In this document: piece by piece, positions 25,790-36,540 of the stretch
Position numbering within the stretch: the stretch's first letter is position 1
Layout: the number at the start of each line of letters is the position of its first letter
From: Hysterium pulicare CBS 123377
Taxonomy: Eukaryota > Ascomycota > Dothideomycetes > Hysteriales > Hysteriaceae
Reading direction: 5' to 3'
NCBI GenBank assembly: GCA_000467715.1
Contig: AJFK01000015.1
Span: forward strand, 26,261 to 90,260
Length of the DNA stretch: 64,000 nucleotides
The notes under the pieces: model-generated
Databases searched by the model: none
Told to the model about the DNA's origin: nothing
What the model saw: the letters and a program-made list of their open reading frames with translations, nothing else
Made by a program: the position numbers and the translations under genes

Positions 25790-26308
25790 AGATATGAGCG
25801 TGCAACATCTTTGAGTGTTAGGGCGCATCTATCTAGTAACCGACAACATGAAGCATGCATTCGCGAGACGTAAGTGGTATAATGATGAAGAAGAATAACG
25901 ATGAAGAACAACTAGCTTTGTAGACGGGAAAGCCTCTTTAATGTCGAGAAACTTAGGAAAATATGCTACAGCTCCAGCGCTCGGTGGCGTTAGAGTCTGA
26001 GGATTCAATGATGACTGATGAGACAGGAGCGCATTACATCATTTCCAAAGACTATTGAGAGAAACACGACAATGGTAAATCTCCGATTCCGGTAGCAGTA
26101 TGCTCAACTTCCACAAAGTTTCCGAGACCGCAAAAGTCATTGCTGTTGCTGTTGTTGTCGCACTTGCTGCTCCTGTATAGGAGACGATTGAAGCGACGGA
26201 TGCCGCTGTTGTGCAGCTAATCGCCGAGCTTCTAAGTCTTGCTTTTCCTGTTGCTGTCGCGCCTCTAACCAAGCCTCGAGATGTCATTATGGCAAAACGA
26301 GCGGCTGA
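25790..26308. other. Non-coding decay region
   Basis: Between the DUF6594 remnant and the Clr5 remnant. Frames are broken, and a GTTGCTGTTGTTGTCGC-like low-complexity patch lies near 26143-26160. No intact gene. Confidence 0.4.
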
Positions 26309-26500
26309 AATTCCTCGTGGGAGCTCCATGAGGAGATGATACATGACCTCTATGTGGAGAAGGAGAGACCTCTTAAGGAAGTCATCGAGATTCTCGGGAC
26401 CCGGCACAACCTCAAGTGAACATCCGCGCATACTATTCAGCAGCCCAAACTCTTACTTAACGTATTTCAGGAAAACTCATCTCGAACGTAATGTTAAGAA
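26309..26500 (+). pseudogene. Clr5 domain remnant
   Basis: Frame 26309-26419 reads WELHEEMIHDLYVEKE then PLKEVIEILGTRHNLK, fitting the Clr5 consensus (Trp, then a helix IxxLYxxE, then LxxVxxxM). A TGA follows immediately. About 65 bp later a block encoding THLERNVKK, which resembles the end of the same domain, is again closed by TAG at about 26501. A spliced reading (donor GTGAAC, acceptor TTTCAG at about 26469) would join the two, but it still ends at once. Clr5 domains occur at the N-termini of fungal proteins, often with ankyrin or other repeats, and none is seen here. Interpreted as a degraded gene fragment. Confidence 0.55.
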
Positions 26501-27326
26501 ATAGAGATGGCCGCTTGAGGAGATTATTGACACCATGGGGCCAGTGGAACTGGAGATCGAGCCTTACAGTGAGAGACGGAGATTGTAGAGAAGAGCCGAA
26601 TGATGAGCAAAACTTGGATGACGAAGATATACATGGACAACAACGTCTTCTTATCTTCATCCCGGCGAGAGGTGATTAGCAGGGATACTGAGACTTCGAT
26701 TGAGATGACACTTTCTTTAAAAATCTTGGAAGGAAATACTGTATAACCGTTTATAACCAAACCGCGCCAAGCCAGAAGCAAGTAGCGAATTCGGAGTGAG
26801 GTTGGCGTAAGCATCTTAATCCTACCCCAAATATTAAATCTTTAGTTCAAACCCTGGCAAGCATGGCTCAATCGGCATTTGCCACCGTCGTAAATCATCC
26901 GGGCTTTTGATGTCGCTGAAAAATGCGCTGCTGATAGCTGCGAATCTTAGATTCTCGGAATATGGCCGCTCTAGGAAAGCCATCATAATCAAGTATATCG
27001 CTCGCCGTTCATGTGGATCGCATCTAATTGCTGCTTCTGGTACTTGTAAAAGGATTCATCAGCAAATAGGAGTCTATGATCCCGGCGGTGGTGAAGAAGA
27101 GGACAATGCTGAAGATGAAAGGGCGTGCAGGTGTCGACAATTCCGCTGTACTAGCGCGGAATTACGTCGTTCATCCCACCTTCATTCATCCCGAGGTCAA
27201 AGCCTACAATTTATTCTTCTTTTGCAATACCTCTATATAAGACCTAGATCTTCTTAATTGCATCCCTGAACTTTCACTTCAAGTCTTTTATACCATTATC
27301 TTATTTTAATTCGTACTTCTCGCATA
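26501..27326. other. Upstream region of the decarboxylase gene
   Basis: No supported ORF. Contains a small inverted repeat near 27141-27162 (TTCCGC with GCGGAA). The final 100 bp before the decarboxylase ATG are AT-rich and pyrimidine-rich, as expected for a leader. Confidence 0.45.
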
Positions 27327-28977
27327 ATGAACTCTCAGCAATTCCGAGAAGCAGCCCATGCTGCAGTTGAAGAAAGTACTACATCCCCTCTCTAAAGCCA
27401 TTGACCTCCCCAACTAATTCCAATCCATAGTCGCACAGTACTATGACACCCTCCCTTCTCGACCCGTCCTCCCATCCGTAACACCAGGCTACCTACGCCC
27501 TCTCCTGCCAGACGGTCCACCGCAAGACGGCGAGCCATGGCCCGAAATCCAATCCGACATCGAGCGCGTAATAATGCCGGGTCTGACGCACTGGCAATCG
27601 CCCAACTTCATGGCCTTCTTCCCCGCGAACTCGTCCTTCCCGAGCATGCTGGGGGAAATGTATAGTTCGGCGTTCACGGCGGCGGCGTTCAATTGGATAT
27701 GTTCGCCTGCGGTGACGGAGCTCGAGACTGTGGTTATGGATTGGGTTGCTAAGCTGATAGGGTTGCCGGAGTGTTTTCTTAGTAAAGGGGAGGGTGGGGG
27801 GATTATACAGGGGACGGCTAGTGAGGTTGTTGTCACGGCTGTGGTTGCTGCCAGGGAGAGGATGTTAAGGAGGAAGTTTGCAGACATGGAAGAAGGCGAA
27901 GAGAAAGAAATGAAGATGTCCGAAAGGCGAGGGAAGCTGGTAGCATTGGGTGGCGAACACTCTCACTCTTCTACACAAAAGGCCGCCATCATCGCTGGAA
28001 CAAGATACAAATCCATCCCTTCGCCTCAAGAGAACGGATTCAGAATCACAGGATCCGCGTTAAGAACCACGATCGAAGAGTGCAAAGCCAAAGGCCTCGA
28101 ACCGTACTACCTAACCGTAACTCTCGGCACAACGGCAACCTGCGCCGTCGACGACTTCGCAGGCATAGCATCCATAGCAAAAGACCACCCAGACATCTGG
28201 ATCCACGTCGACGCCGCCTACGCCGGCGCCGCGCTCGTATGTCCCGAATACCAACACCACACGGAACACTTCTCGCACTTCTCCAGCTTCAACTTCAACA
28301 TGCACAAATGGCTCCTAACAAACTTCGACGCTTCCTGTCTCTTCATCCAGAAGAGACGCGACCTCACAGACACATACAGCATCACGCCCTCGTACCTCCG
28401 CAACACCTTCTCAGACTCGGGTCTCGTGACCGATTATCGAGACTGGCAGATTCCACTCGGTCGCCGGTTCCGCGCGCTAAAGGTATGGTTTGTGTTGAGG
28501 AGTTACGGCGTCAATGGATTACGAGCCCATATCAGGAATCATATTAAGCTGGGAGAGCTCTTCCACTCTCTTGTTGTTGAGAGGAAGGATTTATTTACCG
28601 TGCTTACTGGACCGGATTTCGCGCTTACCACTTTCACTGTGAATCCGCAGAAACAGACGAAAGAGAGAAGGGCTTCGAGCACGGCGGCTGATCACCCGGA
28701 TCCGGCGCATGGGGCTTATCTTAATGATTTTACGGCGGATGCGGAGGGTCAGTGGAGAGCTGATGCTAATGTCGTTACGAAGGAGGTTTATGAAAAGGTG
28801 AATGAGATGGGGGAGTTCTTCTTGACTGGGAGTGTTATTGGTGGGATTTTTATGATTAGAGTTGTGTCTGGGAGTCCAATGGCCGAAGAAAAGTATCTGA
28901 GGAGGGTTTTTGAGGTTTTGGTTCAGGTGGCGGAGAAAGTGCTGGAGGAGAAGGAGGGTGCGAGGGCGGAGAAATAG
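27327..28977 (+). CDS. PLP-dependent aromatic-L-amino-acid decarboxylase-like enzyme
   Basis: Exons 27327-27375 and 27431-28977 (55-bp intron) give 1,596 nt, 531 aa, normal for group II decarboxylases (AADC, tyrosine or tryptophan decarboxylase). Residues 1-90 carry the family's N-terminal helices and the GLTHWQSPNFMAFFPAN motif. HVDAAYAGAA marks the PLP-Asp region, and K309 in FNFNMHKWLL is the Schiff-base lysine. An LRSYG motif follows. The product should be a cytosolic homodimer removing CO2 from an aromatic amino acid, but the substrate cannot be read from sequence. The 16-codon first exon is supplied by a GTACTA donor and an ATAG acceptor. An insertion near residues 110-125 (acidic, EEGEEKEM) is unusual. 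No biosynthetic partners lie beside it. Confidence 0.9.
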
Positions 28978-29336
28978 GGAGAGATGATGAGGTGGGCATT
29001 ATAAGATCTAGGGGCATCTGTACATAGACTTTAGAGGACTAGTGTCACCAAGAATGTGTTGCGAAATAATGGATGAAGATTGTTGCCGTTCGAAAAGGGA
29101 ACCGGCGGAGGCGAAAAGTGTCAGAACTTCTTGCCTCCTTCAAGACGCTGGAGATGCGAATGTCATAATCCGGATCGGAAGTGAAACCTTTGAAGCTTAC
29201 TTGAGTTCTAATCTCCTGCAATCGATCTCAATCCCCACACTGGGTATTCATCCCATAAAGCATTCGACCTATCCCTATATCATACACACCTCCCGCTGCT
29301 CCCAATCACTGCAATCAATTGGCGTTTCGCATATCA
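28978..29336. other. Convergent intergenic stretch
   Basis: Between the ends of the decarboxylase gene (plus) and BRE2 (minus). Nothing recognised. Confidence 0.5.
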
Positions 29337-31097
29337 TCAGTACCTCCTCCCCACCTCAACCCCTAGATTCTCATCCGCATTAACCATCCCCCTAGCCGTC
29401 GGCATTGCCTTTCCCGTAGCATGATCAAACGCCTCCCCCTTATACTCCCACCCACCATCCTGAATAAAGAAGTCCACCTCATCAATGATATCCCAAACGA
29501 CATCTTCGGCAATCTGTTCCTTGAATCGATCACCTATAGCTCTCAACTTCCTGCCTTCGGGGATAGAGGGAGTGGCAGAGGAGGAAGCTCCACCCATGTC
29601 GACGTCCTTGGATGCGAGCCCGGATGGCGGACACCAGAAATCAGGTCCGAAATTTACTTGGGCGATGCCGCCGTTGAAGACGGCGATGGCCGGGAAGTAT
29701 CCGACCATTCCGTCATCGAAACCCGTTCGGGCGCCTGCTTGAGCTGAGGGTGCGCTCGCGGGTGGTAAGAAGGCCAGAATATTCTCAAACGCGATTCCGA
29801 CCTCTTTCCCATTCTTGTAGACTTTTATAACGGAGTTCGGCAGAGAGCGCAAGCTAGCTTCCTCATGGTTTGGCGATGGAGTTATCTTAGGCGCTGGACC
29901 GCGATCGGAGTAGCCTTCCATGGCTTTCGTGGCGGTATAGTCCATGGTTTCGAAGTAGAAGTTTCCTTTGTAGGGGACGGGGATGCGGTCGCGGATTATG
30001 TCGAGGGGTTTGTCCATGTTGAAGGGGTCTTTGGAGGTGTTGGTTGGGGTGTCAAAACCGTCGCCAAGATCGACGGCCGGGTTGTAGATGCCTTCGACGA
30101 CTTTGCGCTGTAGGGAGAGGGATGGGAGTTGGATCTCTAGCCCGATGACATCGCCCTCGCGAATATCTAGGTCCGTTATGAGTTCGACGGGAGCTGGTTT
30201 GCCGTGTGGAGGTCGAGACTTGGCGTGTTTACTCTTCACGCCTTTTGGGAGAGGTTTGAAGATCTTGTTGGCGCGTGAACGGTGTATTGTCTCGAACCTC
30301 AAATCCGTGATACCGTAGCTATACCCATCAAACCCCACAGGTGCATCCAGTGGTGCTTCTCTCCTCGCCCACCCCATCCTGACATGCGGTTGCGCGACTG
30401 GCTGACCTGTTTCGGTGAATGTAGGTATCGCAGGTCCTTCTGGAGGTATGCCTTTCAGGACCTTGACTTCGTAGTAAAGGCGACCTTCTCGTGCAACGAC
30501 ATTCCCTCGCCCCATTCTCCATCCTTTCTCGTTCGTGATGATGGTCGCAGAGTCGTCAAAATGGAACCATTTGTCTGTGTCTTCATGGCTCATGCGTGGA
30601 CCGAAAGGTCTCGACTCGGATTGACGATAGAATTGTTTATGGCGAAAGTGAGGATCGGCGACGCAGTGGGCATAACGGTAGCCCTTCTTATTCCAAGCAT
30701 GATCAACCGGTTTCTTGAGCTCGGTCTGCCCATCTGGCGCAAATATGGGATGAGGTTCATGCGAAGCCAACAGGCCGTCTTTTGGAGCTTCATAGTCTAG
30801 TAGCTTTGGCTCAGGAATGCTATATCGCATTGGTGACGGTGCGGAAGGCCGTTCAAGCTTGCGCTTAGGGTTCGGTGTATTGCCACGTGTGTTCGCAGAA
30901 GCCTCACGCTTCTTCAAGGTCTCCCTCTTCTCTCGCTGTTCGCGTTGCGGTGCCTTCGGACGAGCTCGAGCTGCCGCGTCAGGATTGGGATTGAGGGGAG
31001 AAGATATGGCGGGAGCATGGTCTTCTTCTAAAGGACGGCGAAGCGGAGGAGCTATGCTTGGGGTACTGGCGCGCGATTGATTCTGTGATTCAGACAT
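29337..31097 (-). CDS. BRE2: COMPASS H3K4 methyltransferase subunit Bre2/Ash2 (SPRY protein)
   Basis: Uninterrupted; from Met at 31097 it encodes 586 aa. Bre2 (Ash2 in animals and fission yeast) binds Sdc1/Dpy30 and is part of the COMPASS complex that methylates histone H3 Lys4. Seen: a basic, Pro/Arg-rich N-terminal 120 residues, then a long SPRY domain. The SPRY starts with WFHFDDSATIITNEKGWRMGRGNVVAREGRLYYEVKV-type text and runs through VRMGWARREAPLDAPVG, YSYGITDL and GDVIGLEIQLP to VNFGPDFW. Near the C-terminus are the DVVWDIIDEVDFFIQDGG residues, corresponding to the Sdc1/DPY30-interacting tail. The frame is open to 31220, but the Met at 31097 is a better start since the upstream text would overlap the promoter shared with ENP1. 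Confidence 0.93.
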   Translation of the reverse strand: MSESQNQSRASTPSIAPPLRRPLEEDHAPAISSPLNPNPDAAARARPKAPQREQREKRETLKKREASANTRGNTPNPKRKLERPSAPSPMRYSIPEPKLLDYEAPKDGLLASHEPHPIFAPDGQTELKKPVDHAWNKKGYRYAHCVADPHFRHKQFYRQSESRPFGPRMSHEDTDKWFHFDDSATIITNEKGWRMGRGNVVAREGRLYYEVKVLKGIPPEGPAIPTFTETGQPVAQPHVRMGWARREAPLDAPVGFDGYSYGITDLRFETIHRSRANKIFKPLPKGVKSKHAKSRPPHGKPAPVELITDLDIREGDVIGLEIQLPSLSLQRKVVEGIYNPAVDLGDGFDTPTNTSKDPFNMDKPLDIIRDRIPVPYKGNFYFETMDYTATKAMEGYSDRGPAPKITPSPNHEEASLRSLPNSVIKVYKNGKEVGIAFENILAFLPPASAPSAQAGARTGFDDGMVGYFPAIAVFNGGIAQVNFGPDFWCPPSGLASKDVDMGGASSSATPSIPEGRKLRAIGDRFKEQIAEDVVWDIIDEVDFFIQDGGWEYKGEAFDHATGKAMPTARGMVNADENLGVEVGRRY

Positions 31098-31441
31098 AGT
31101 GGTGGGAATGTGTTGGGGGTTCAGTGATGGAAGACGGAAGCTCTCGTGCCTTGGTGTTGCGTTGATCGCGTCCCACATCGGCGGCAGCTCTTGCCGATCG
31201 TGAAAAGTTCCCGCCCACAATTTTCTTGTCCCGCATTCACCTCAACACCACCCGCACTCTGACTTGCTCTTCGCAACCGTCTACTCCGTACGGGTCGGCG
31301 TGTCCAGTTCATCTCTCGTCTTTCTTTGTATGTTCAGCTCTCTGTGCTCATTTGAATGTCTTCCGGTGCTAATTGAGTATGCAGTACACCCCTCCGCTTA
31401 CGATCGCACCCACTCGAAACCTGTGATTCACCACATTGACA
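31098..31441. promoter_or_regulatory. Shared divergent promoter of BRE2 and ENP1
   Basis: Only 344 bp separate the two start codons, so both promoters and leaders must fit here. The side towards ENP1 is pyrimidine-rich (31230-31440). No TATA box of clear consensus. Confidence 0.6.
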
Positions 31442-32972
31442 ATGCCCAAAGCACCGAAATCACCCGGTGCGCGAGAAGGGCAAAGGCATAATCCGCTCAC
31501 AGAAGACTACGTCCCGTCGAATCCATGGAAGCAAAAATCTGGAAAGAGGAAGAAGCGCGGCAAGGACGAAGAAGACGAGGAACACTTCGTTGACTCCAAG
31601 GCATCGCGGAAGATCCTGGAGATTGGCCGAGATTTGGCAGAAGAAGAGGAGAAAGAGCACGCAGTACGAAGACCGCCGACAGCGAACCCCGCATTCGACT
31701 GGGATACTAGGTTAGGAGAGGACGATAGTCTAGAGGAGGATGCAGCAAAGTACGAAGACGAAGAGGCATGGGGCGACGAAGAAGAAGAGGAAGTCGAGGA
31801 GGTTGAAATCGATCCCAGTGATTTAGCTACCTTCCACAAATTCATACCCACAGACGAGAACCCTATAGTGTGGCCGGGAGAGGAAGCAGAACCAGCAGGT
31901 CCAGGCACAGATCTCGCAGCACTCATCCTCGAGAAGATAGCCGCACACGAAGCCGGACAGCCTTCACGACCAGAAATACTTGGACCAGGAGATCCAGAAG
32001 ATGCGGTTGAGCTACCTGCGAAAGTGGTAGAAGTATATTCGAAGTACTAGTTCAACCTCCCTGACCCATCCCGCATTCACTAACCTCGCACCTAGAATTG
32101 GTCTCATACTAGCCCGCTACAAAGCCGGCAAACTCCCCAAACCTTTCAAAATCCTCCCTACAATCCCAGCGTGGGAAACACTCATCGGTATCACCCGCCC
32201 AGAGTCATGGACCCCGAATTCGCTATACGCCGCCACACGTCTCTTCATGTCCTCGAAACCCGCTACAGCCCAACAATTCCTCCACACAATCCTCCTCCCC
32301 GCAGTCCAAGACAACATCCGCGAAACCCACAAACTAAACGTACATCTTTACGGCGCGCTCAAGAAAGCCCTCTACAAACCCTCTGCATTCTTCAAGGGGA
32401 TCGTATTCCCACTACTAGGCGAAGGAACATGTACACAGCGAGAAGCGCACATCGTCGCCTCTGTGGTAGCTCGAGTATCCGTGCCAGTCCTCCATTCGGC
32501 AGCCGCATTACACCGGCTCTGCGAAATGGCCGCCGAGCAGATGAGTTCGGATCCCGACGCCGCGGGCCCGGTAAACATCTTCATTAAAGTGCTGCTGGAG
32601 AAGAAATACGCGCTACCATATAAAGTTGTCGATGCCCTCGTCTTTCATTTCCTCCGATTCCGCGCCACGACTACGAGTGGGCCCGACGCGATGGCCGTGG
32701 ATGATGAGAGTGTGATTGGTGGTGGTGACAAGGGGAAGCTGCCGGTTATATGGCATCAATGTCTTTTGGCCTTCGCGCAGAGATATCGAAATGATATTAC
32801 GGAGGATCAGAGGGAGGCGCTGTTGGATTTGTTGCTTTCGAGGGGTCATAAGGCTATTGGGCCTGAGGTTCGGAGGGAGTTGTTGGAGGGAAGGGGCAGG
32901 GGGATTGTTATTGAGCCTGAAGGTGTGGGGATTGGGGGAGATGATACTATGGTTATGGCTGTTGATGCTTAG
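31442..32972 (+). CDS. ENP1: Bystin / Enp1, 40S ribosome biogenesis factor
   Basis: Exons 31442-32043 and 32096-32972 with a 52-bp intron; 1,479 nt, 492 aa (Enp1 in yeast is 483 aa). Enp1 is an essential nucleolar and cytoplasmic factor on pre-40S particles, needed for 20S pre-rRNA maturation and export. Seen: a basic N-terminus, an acidic stretch of Glu/Asp between residues 85 and 130, then the bystin domain beginning LATFHKFIP. It continues across the splice as SKIGLILARYKAGKLPKPFKILP with the RPESWTPNSLYAATRLF block, followed by AALHRLCEMA and KYALPYKVVDALVFHFLRF. The ATG at 31442 is preceded by an in-frame TTG only, so it is taken as the start. Divergent from BRE2, convergent with the DUF427 gene. 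Confidence 0.95.
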
Positions 32973-33221
32973 ATCAAGTGTGTAAAATCAACTGTGACCT
33001 TATGCAGGTGGTGTTTGGCGACCCAAGGGCGCTATTTAACTTGGGATATGGAAGATTCAACGGACGGTATAGTGGTCAGAAATGTTCAATCCGTATCAAG
33101 CTCGTATTTTGTCATCCAAAGACCTTCAGTCCATTCCATTTCCATTCACTCTGTTCATCATCGACTTTTCCACCGGGTTCCAGATCCATTCTTGTCGACC
33201 ACTCCATGCCATCCCATCCCT

Positions 33222-33708
33222 CTACTCAGAGCTGATATCGACTTTACTCTTATCTAATCTCACAATTAGCGTCATCCCTTCCTCCACTCCCATCCATCCA
33301 CCCAAAGAATCAGAACTAGACTCGAAACAATACTCACAGAAAGCAACAAACCCCTCAATCTGCTCGTACCCCTTCTTCGGCTCCGGATAATACCACGCCG
33401 CATCCTTCAACTCCTTGTCTCCCGCACTGATGGTGTAGTAGGAGGCGACACCTTTATAGGGGCAGGTGGTGTGGGTGTTTGTTGGGCCTGTGAAGTGGGA
33501 TTTTGTGATTGAATAGGGAGGAAACTACAGGGCGAAGGGTTAGGTTCAGACAGAACAGGATGTGGGATTGGAGGAGTATTATTGATGGGTGAGGGAAGGC
33601 GGTGGGAGGTTCAGGGGTAATACATACGTAGATATTCCCATCCACGACTTCATACGAATCCGTCTCGGCGAGCGTGACGCCGTTGAACTTCGCGGTTGCG
33701 TGGGGCAT
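33222..33708 (-). CDS. DUF427 domain protein (3 exons)
   Basis: Exons 33708-33628, 33524-33338 and 33253-33222 give exactly 300 nt, 99 aa, the typical whole length of fungal DUF427 proteins. Introns are 103 and 84 bp with GTATGT and GTGAGT donors. Family features: an N-terminal KFNGVTLAETDSYEVVDGNIY strand pair; the TTCPYKGVASYYTI motif, which is the most conserved part; AAWYYPEPK; and the C-terminal FVAFYKSKVDIS helix, completed only by the third exon of 32 nt. DUF427 forms a small beta-rich fold; its biochemical role is not established. Confidence 0.92.
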
Positions 33709-34494
33709 TTTGGAAGCTTTGGTCTTTGTACTGAAACAATTGCCCATGTATTTATTTGCTGTTGTATATAGGGAACAAGTAAGTAGGTAAGAAAAGGCGA
33801 TTGAAGCAATTGACTTCAAAGTTCAATGGATGTAAGGTGTTTATATGATTTGAGGTCCACCGCTTACTGGAGTGATTTGAGTTGATTCTGGAAACTCTAC
33901 TTCGAGCTGAAAGCTATTCGTGTCGCTGTTGAATGCATGATTCGGAATCAAAAGTATCCGTGCTCCATGCCGTCGTGAAGGGAGCTCTTATCGATAAGGC
34001 GAGGGGTCTGGCCCAAATTGCCAGACGTTGGGCCAGAGGCTTGGAGGACCTCCACTCACCATGACACAAGCGAAACCTTTCAAAGAAACCGTCGGGCTCG
34101 GAGAGTCATTGCCGCTCCTCTATCTTCGTACAGGTAGGCAAGTCATGATTATATTCCTCCAAACGAGGCCTAAGTGGGCCGAGGGGAGGCAAGGGACGAA
34201 TTATGGCGTAATGTGCAATGTATTAGTGATCTGGGGACTACTAACCACATACAGAGATCTGCTAGGTATGGTACATGGAAAAGATAGAGTGCTAAGAAGT
34301 TGCAGTCTAGTAATGGATTATTCAACACCATGACGCGCGGAGAAGAGTCGCAAGGAGATATTTGATTGGGGAGTTTATCATGTGCTGGGTTGATCATCTT
34401 TGGTATCAGTAAACAACTGGGAGCTCTCATTAACCGGCAATGTCGCTCTTGGTGGGAGCGAGGTGTTGAGAAATTATGAGTGGACTTGGGATGG
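33709..34494. other. Intergenic region between divergent genes
   Basis: About 790 bp between the DUF427 start and the NmrA-like promoter. No ORF supported. Confidence 0.5.
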
Positions 34495-34500
34495 TATAAA
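34495..34500 (+). promoter_or_regulatory. TATA box of the NmrA-like gene
   Basis: Exact TATAAA, followed 86 bp later by the ATG of the NmrA-like gene. Position and match fit a focused promoter; most neighbouring housekeeping genes show no such box. Confidence 0.6.
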
Positions 34501-34585
34501 GGCAGTAGTCCTTTCAAGACTATATTTGATATCTCGAACTAAAAGATTATCTCAACCCAAAGAATAGCTCTATAACTGCAACATT

Positions 34586-35666
34586 ATGGCTCCAAAGATT
34601 GTTCTCGTTATAGGTGGAGCTGGTGCTCAAGGACATCCGATTGTGAAAGGTATAGGTTCCTTTCAAACGTAAGGTTGACACTAAAGACTGATCAAACCAA
34701 CCAGCCCTCTCAAACGATACTCAATACGCTGTTCGAGTCTTGACTCGCAGCCCAAATGGAGAATCCGCAAAAGAGCTACTCGCCCTTCCCAACGTCAGCA
34801 TCATCGAAGGTGACTCTCAAACTGAATCAGACCTTCGGAAAGCCTTCCAAGGAGTCGACATGGCTTTCGTGAATCTCAACAGCACTGCGCTCGGCATCCG
34901 GGCGGAGATGTACTGGGGTACTCGCATTTTCGAAATCGCTGTTGAAACCGGCGTCAAGCATTACATCTGGTCGGCACTCGAAGATGCTCTTTTGCTCTCC
35001 GGATACGATGAGAATTGTCGCGTGGCTCATTATGAAGGGAAGTCCAGAGTGACGCAGTGGATGAAATCTCGTCCACAAACGCCTATGAAGTGGTCAATTC
35101 TTACCACCGGACCGTACATCGAAATGCTGTCGGAGCTATTGAGGCCCTCGGAAGGAGAAGATGGGACTTGGGTGTTCAGATTCCCTTTGAAGGATGGTGC
35201 AATTCCATTTGTTCATCTTGACGATATCGGCAAACAGGTCCATTGGCTTCTCAACAACCCCTCTGAGTCGGCTGGTATGAACCTGAAAGTGTCGGTCGAG
35301 CATGCCAGCGGGGAGCATGTGGCTGAGAGCTTCACGGCTGTCACTGGAAAGCCTGCTCGCTATGAGTCCATTTCGGCGGAGCAATGGATGAAGGATACTC
35401 CCCCGGGCCCTCCAGAATACAGGATGGGGCAAGATTACGAGGGAAACAAGCCCGAGGATCCGACGAACATGAAGATCGGGTATAGTTTCAGCAATTGGTG
35501 GAATCTGTACCAGCGATCGGGAGGCAACGTGGGGTTGCTGAAGACAGACTATGCGCTGTTGGACCGCATCACACCAGCTAGAGTCAAAACTGTGGGTGAG
35601 TGGATGAAGAAGATTGGATATAATGGTGAGAGGCGTAATGTTCTTAAAAGCTATCACGGGAAATGA
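34586..35666 (+). CDS. NmrA-like NAD(P)-binding protein
   Basis: Exons 34586-34649 and 34705-35666 give 1,026 nt, 341 aa. NmrA-like proteins are atypical short-chain dehydrogenases with a Rossmann fold that often sense NAD(P) rather than catalyse. Residues 5-20 hold the nucleotide-binding loop (VLVIGGAGAQGHPIV, a GGxGxQG variant). VRVLTRS marks the NADP-selecting strand end, VDMAFVNLNS the fourth strand, and KHYIWSALED replaces the Tyr-x-x-x-Lys of active reductases. PFVHLDDIGKQV and the C-terminal NWWNLYQ helix complete the domain. Its own TATA box suggests inducible expression (inference). No neighbouring redox or nitrogen-control gene gives further meaning. Confidence 0.88.
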
Positions 35667-36540
35667 ACCAGAGGCAACGGGCGTGGAACTTGGACGGACA
35701 GGAAAAAGGTATATTTGTTCGAATACGTAGAATGAAGGTTGAATGAGAACATATTTGAAAACTAGTCTTCGAGAACTTGAACACGCACTTAGCTATTCGA
35801 GGGTATCTCTACCGTAGTTCTCAAAGCAAGAAGTGGGTTAAGGTCCGGATACAAGGAGAGCTGACTGTAGCCCGGCAGCATATGAGGGCTTTGTCGGTGA
35901 AAAGGCGATTTCGCGGATCCACAGCGGGTCTGGTTTTGCGCTACTCGGCGGCGGTGAGCTTCAGGCCAGGACAAGATGCTTAGAAGAGCATTCTCGTCCC
36001 CTATCCCGAGATGTGTAGACACAATATTGTGGCTCGCGCATTGTGATAAGCCACAATATCCCCTTGGGCCGCACACGTGCCCATCGCCCGGACGCCAGAG
36101 TCAGGGGAATACGGGAAAGACGATGTCTGAGTATCGTATTATTGTCAGGAAAGTAAGCAAAGTCAAGAATTGCAGAATGACCTGAAAATTTGCAAACGTG
36201 GAGGGTGCATGCAGAAGGAAGAATAAATAGCGCGTGGGAGTGAATGTTGAATAAGCCCCCTTCGGAGAGCGATGGATATGCCCTGCCAGCGGAAGTGCTT
36301 TCATCAAAGGACGGCTAGCGAGCGGATTGCCTGGTTTTCATTGGCGTTTGTGCTTATCTCTTGTTGAAAAGCAACAAGCCAAGGGTCGGCAGCTTTTACT
36401 TCGTCATAATAAATCAGCCTAGCAGAAAAAAGTTGTAGCTGAAGCTCAACCTCCAACACCAGAAAAACTATCCCTCCTCCGCTCCCTCATACACGCGCGA
36501 CCTCCATCTCCGGTGCTTCTCTGGTCTTTGCTGATTTTCA
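35667..36540. other. Intergenic region with a perfect inverted repeat
   Basis: About 870 bp with no supported gene. It contains a perfect 10-bp inverted repeat, described as its own entry. The last 130 bp are a CT-rich leader for the NADH dehydrogenase. Confidence 0.5.
36024..36059. repeat. Perfect 10-bp inverted repeat
   Basis: Arms 36024-36033 (ATATTGTGGC) and 36050-36059 (GCCACAATAT), 16-bp loop. The left arm overlaps a 12-bp palindrome CACAATATTGTG at 36020-36031. No poly-T run follows, so it is not an obvious terminator; it may be a protein-binding site or chance. Confidence 0.5.

Noticed and set aside
18507-35666. Possible secondary-metabolite cluster (paxB-like cyclase, aromatic decarboxylase, NmrA-like protein)
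   Set aside because: The three genes are spread over 17 kb with housekeeping genes (TDP1, BRE2, ENP1) between them, and no prenyltransferase, P450, PKS/NRPS or cluster transporter is seen.
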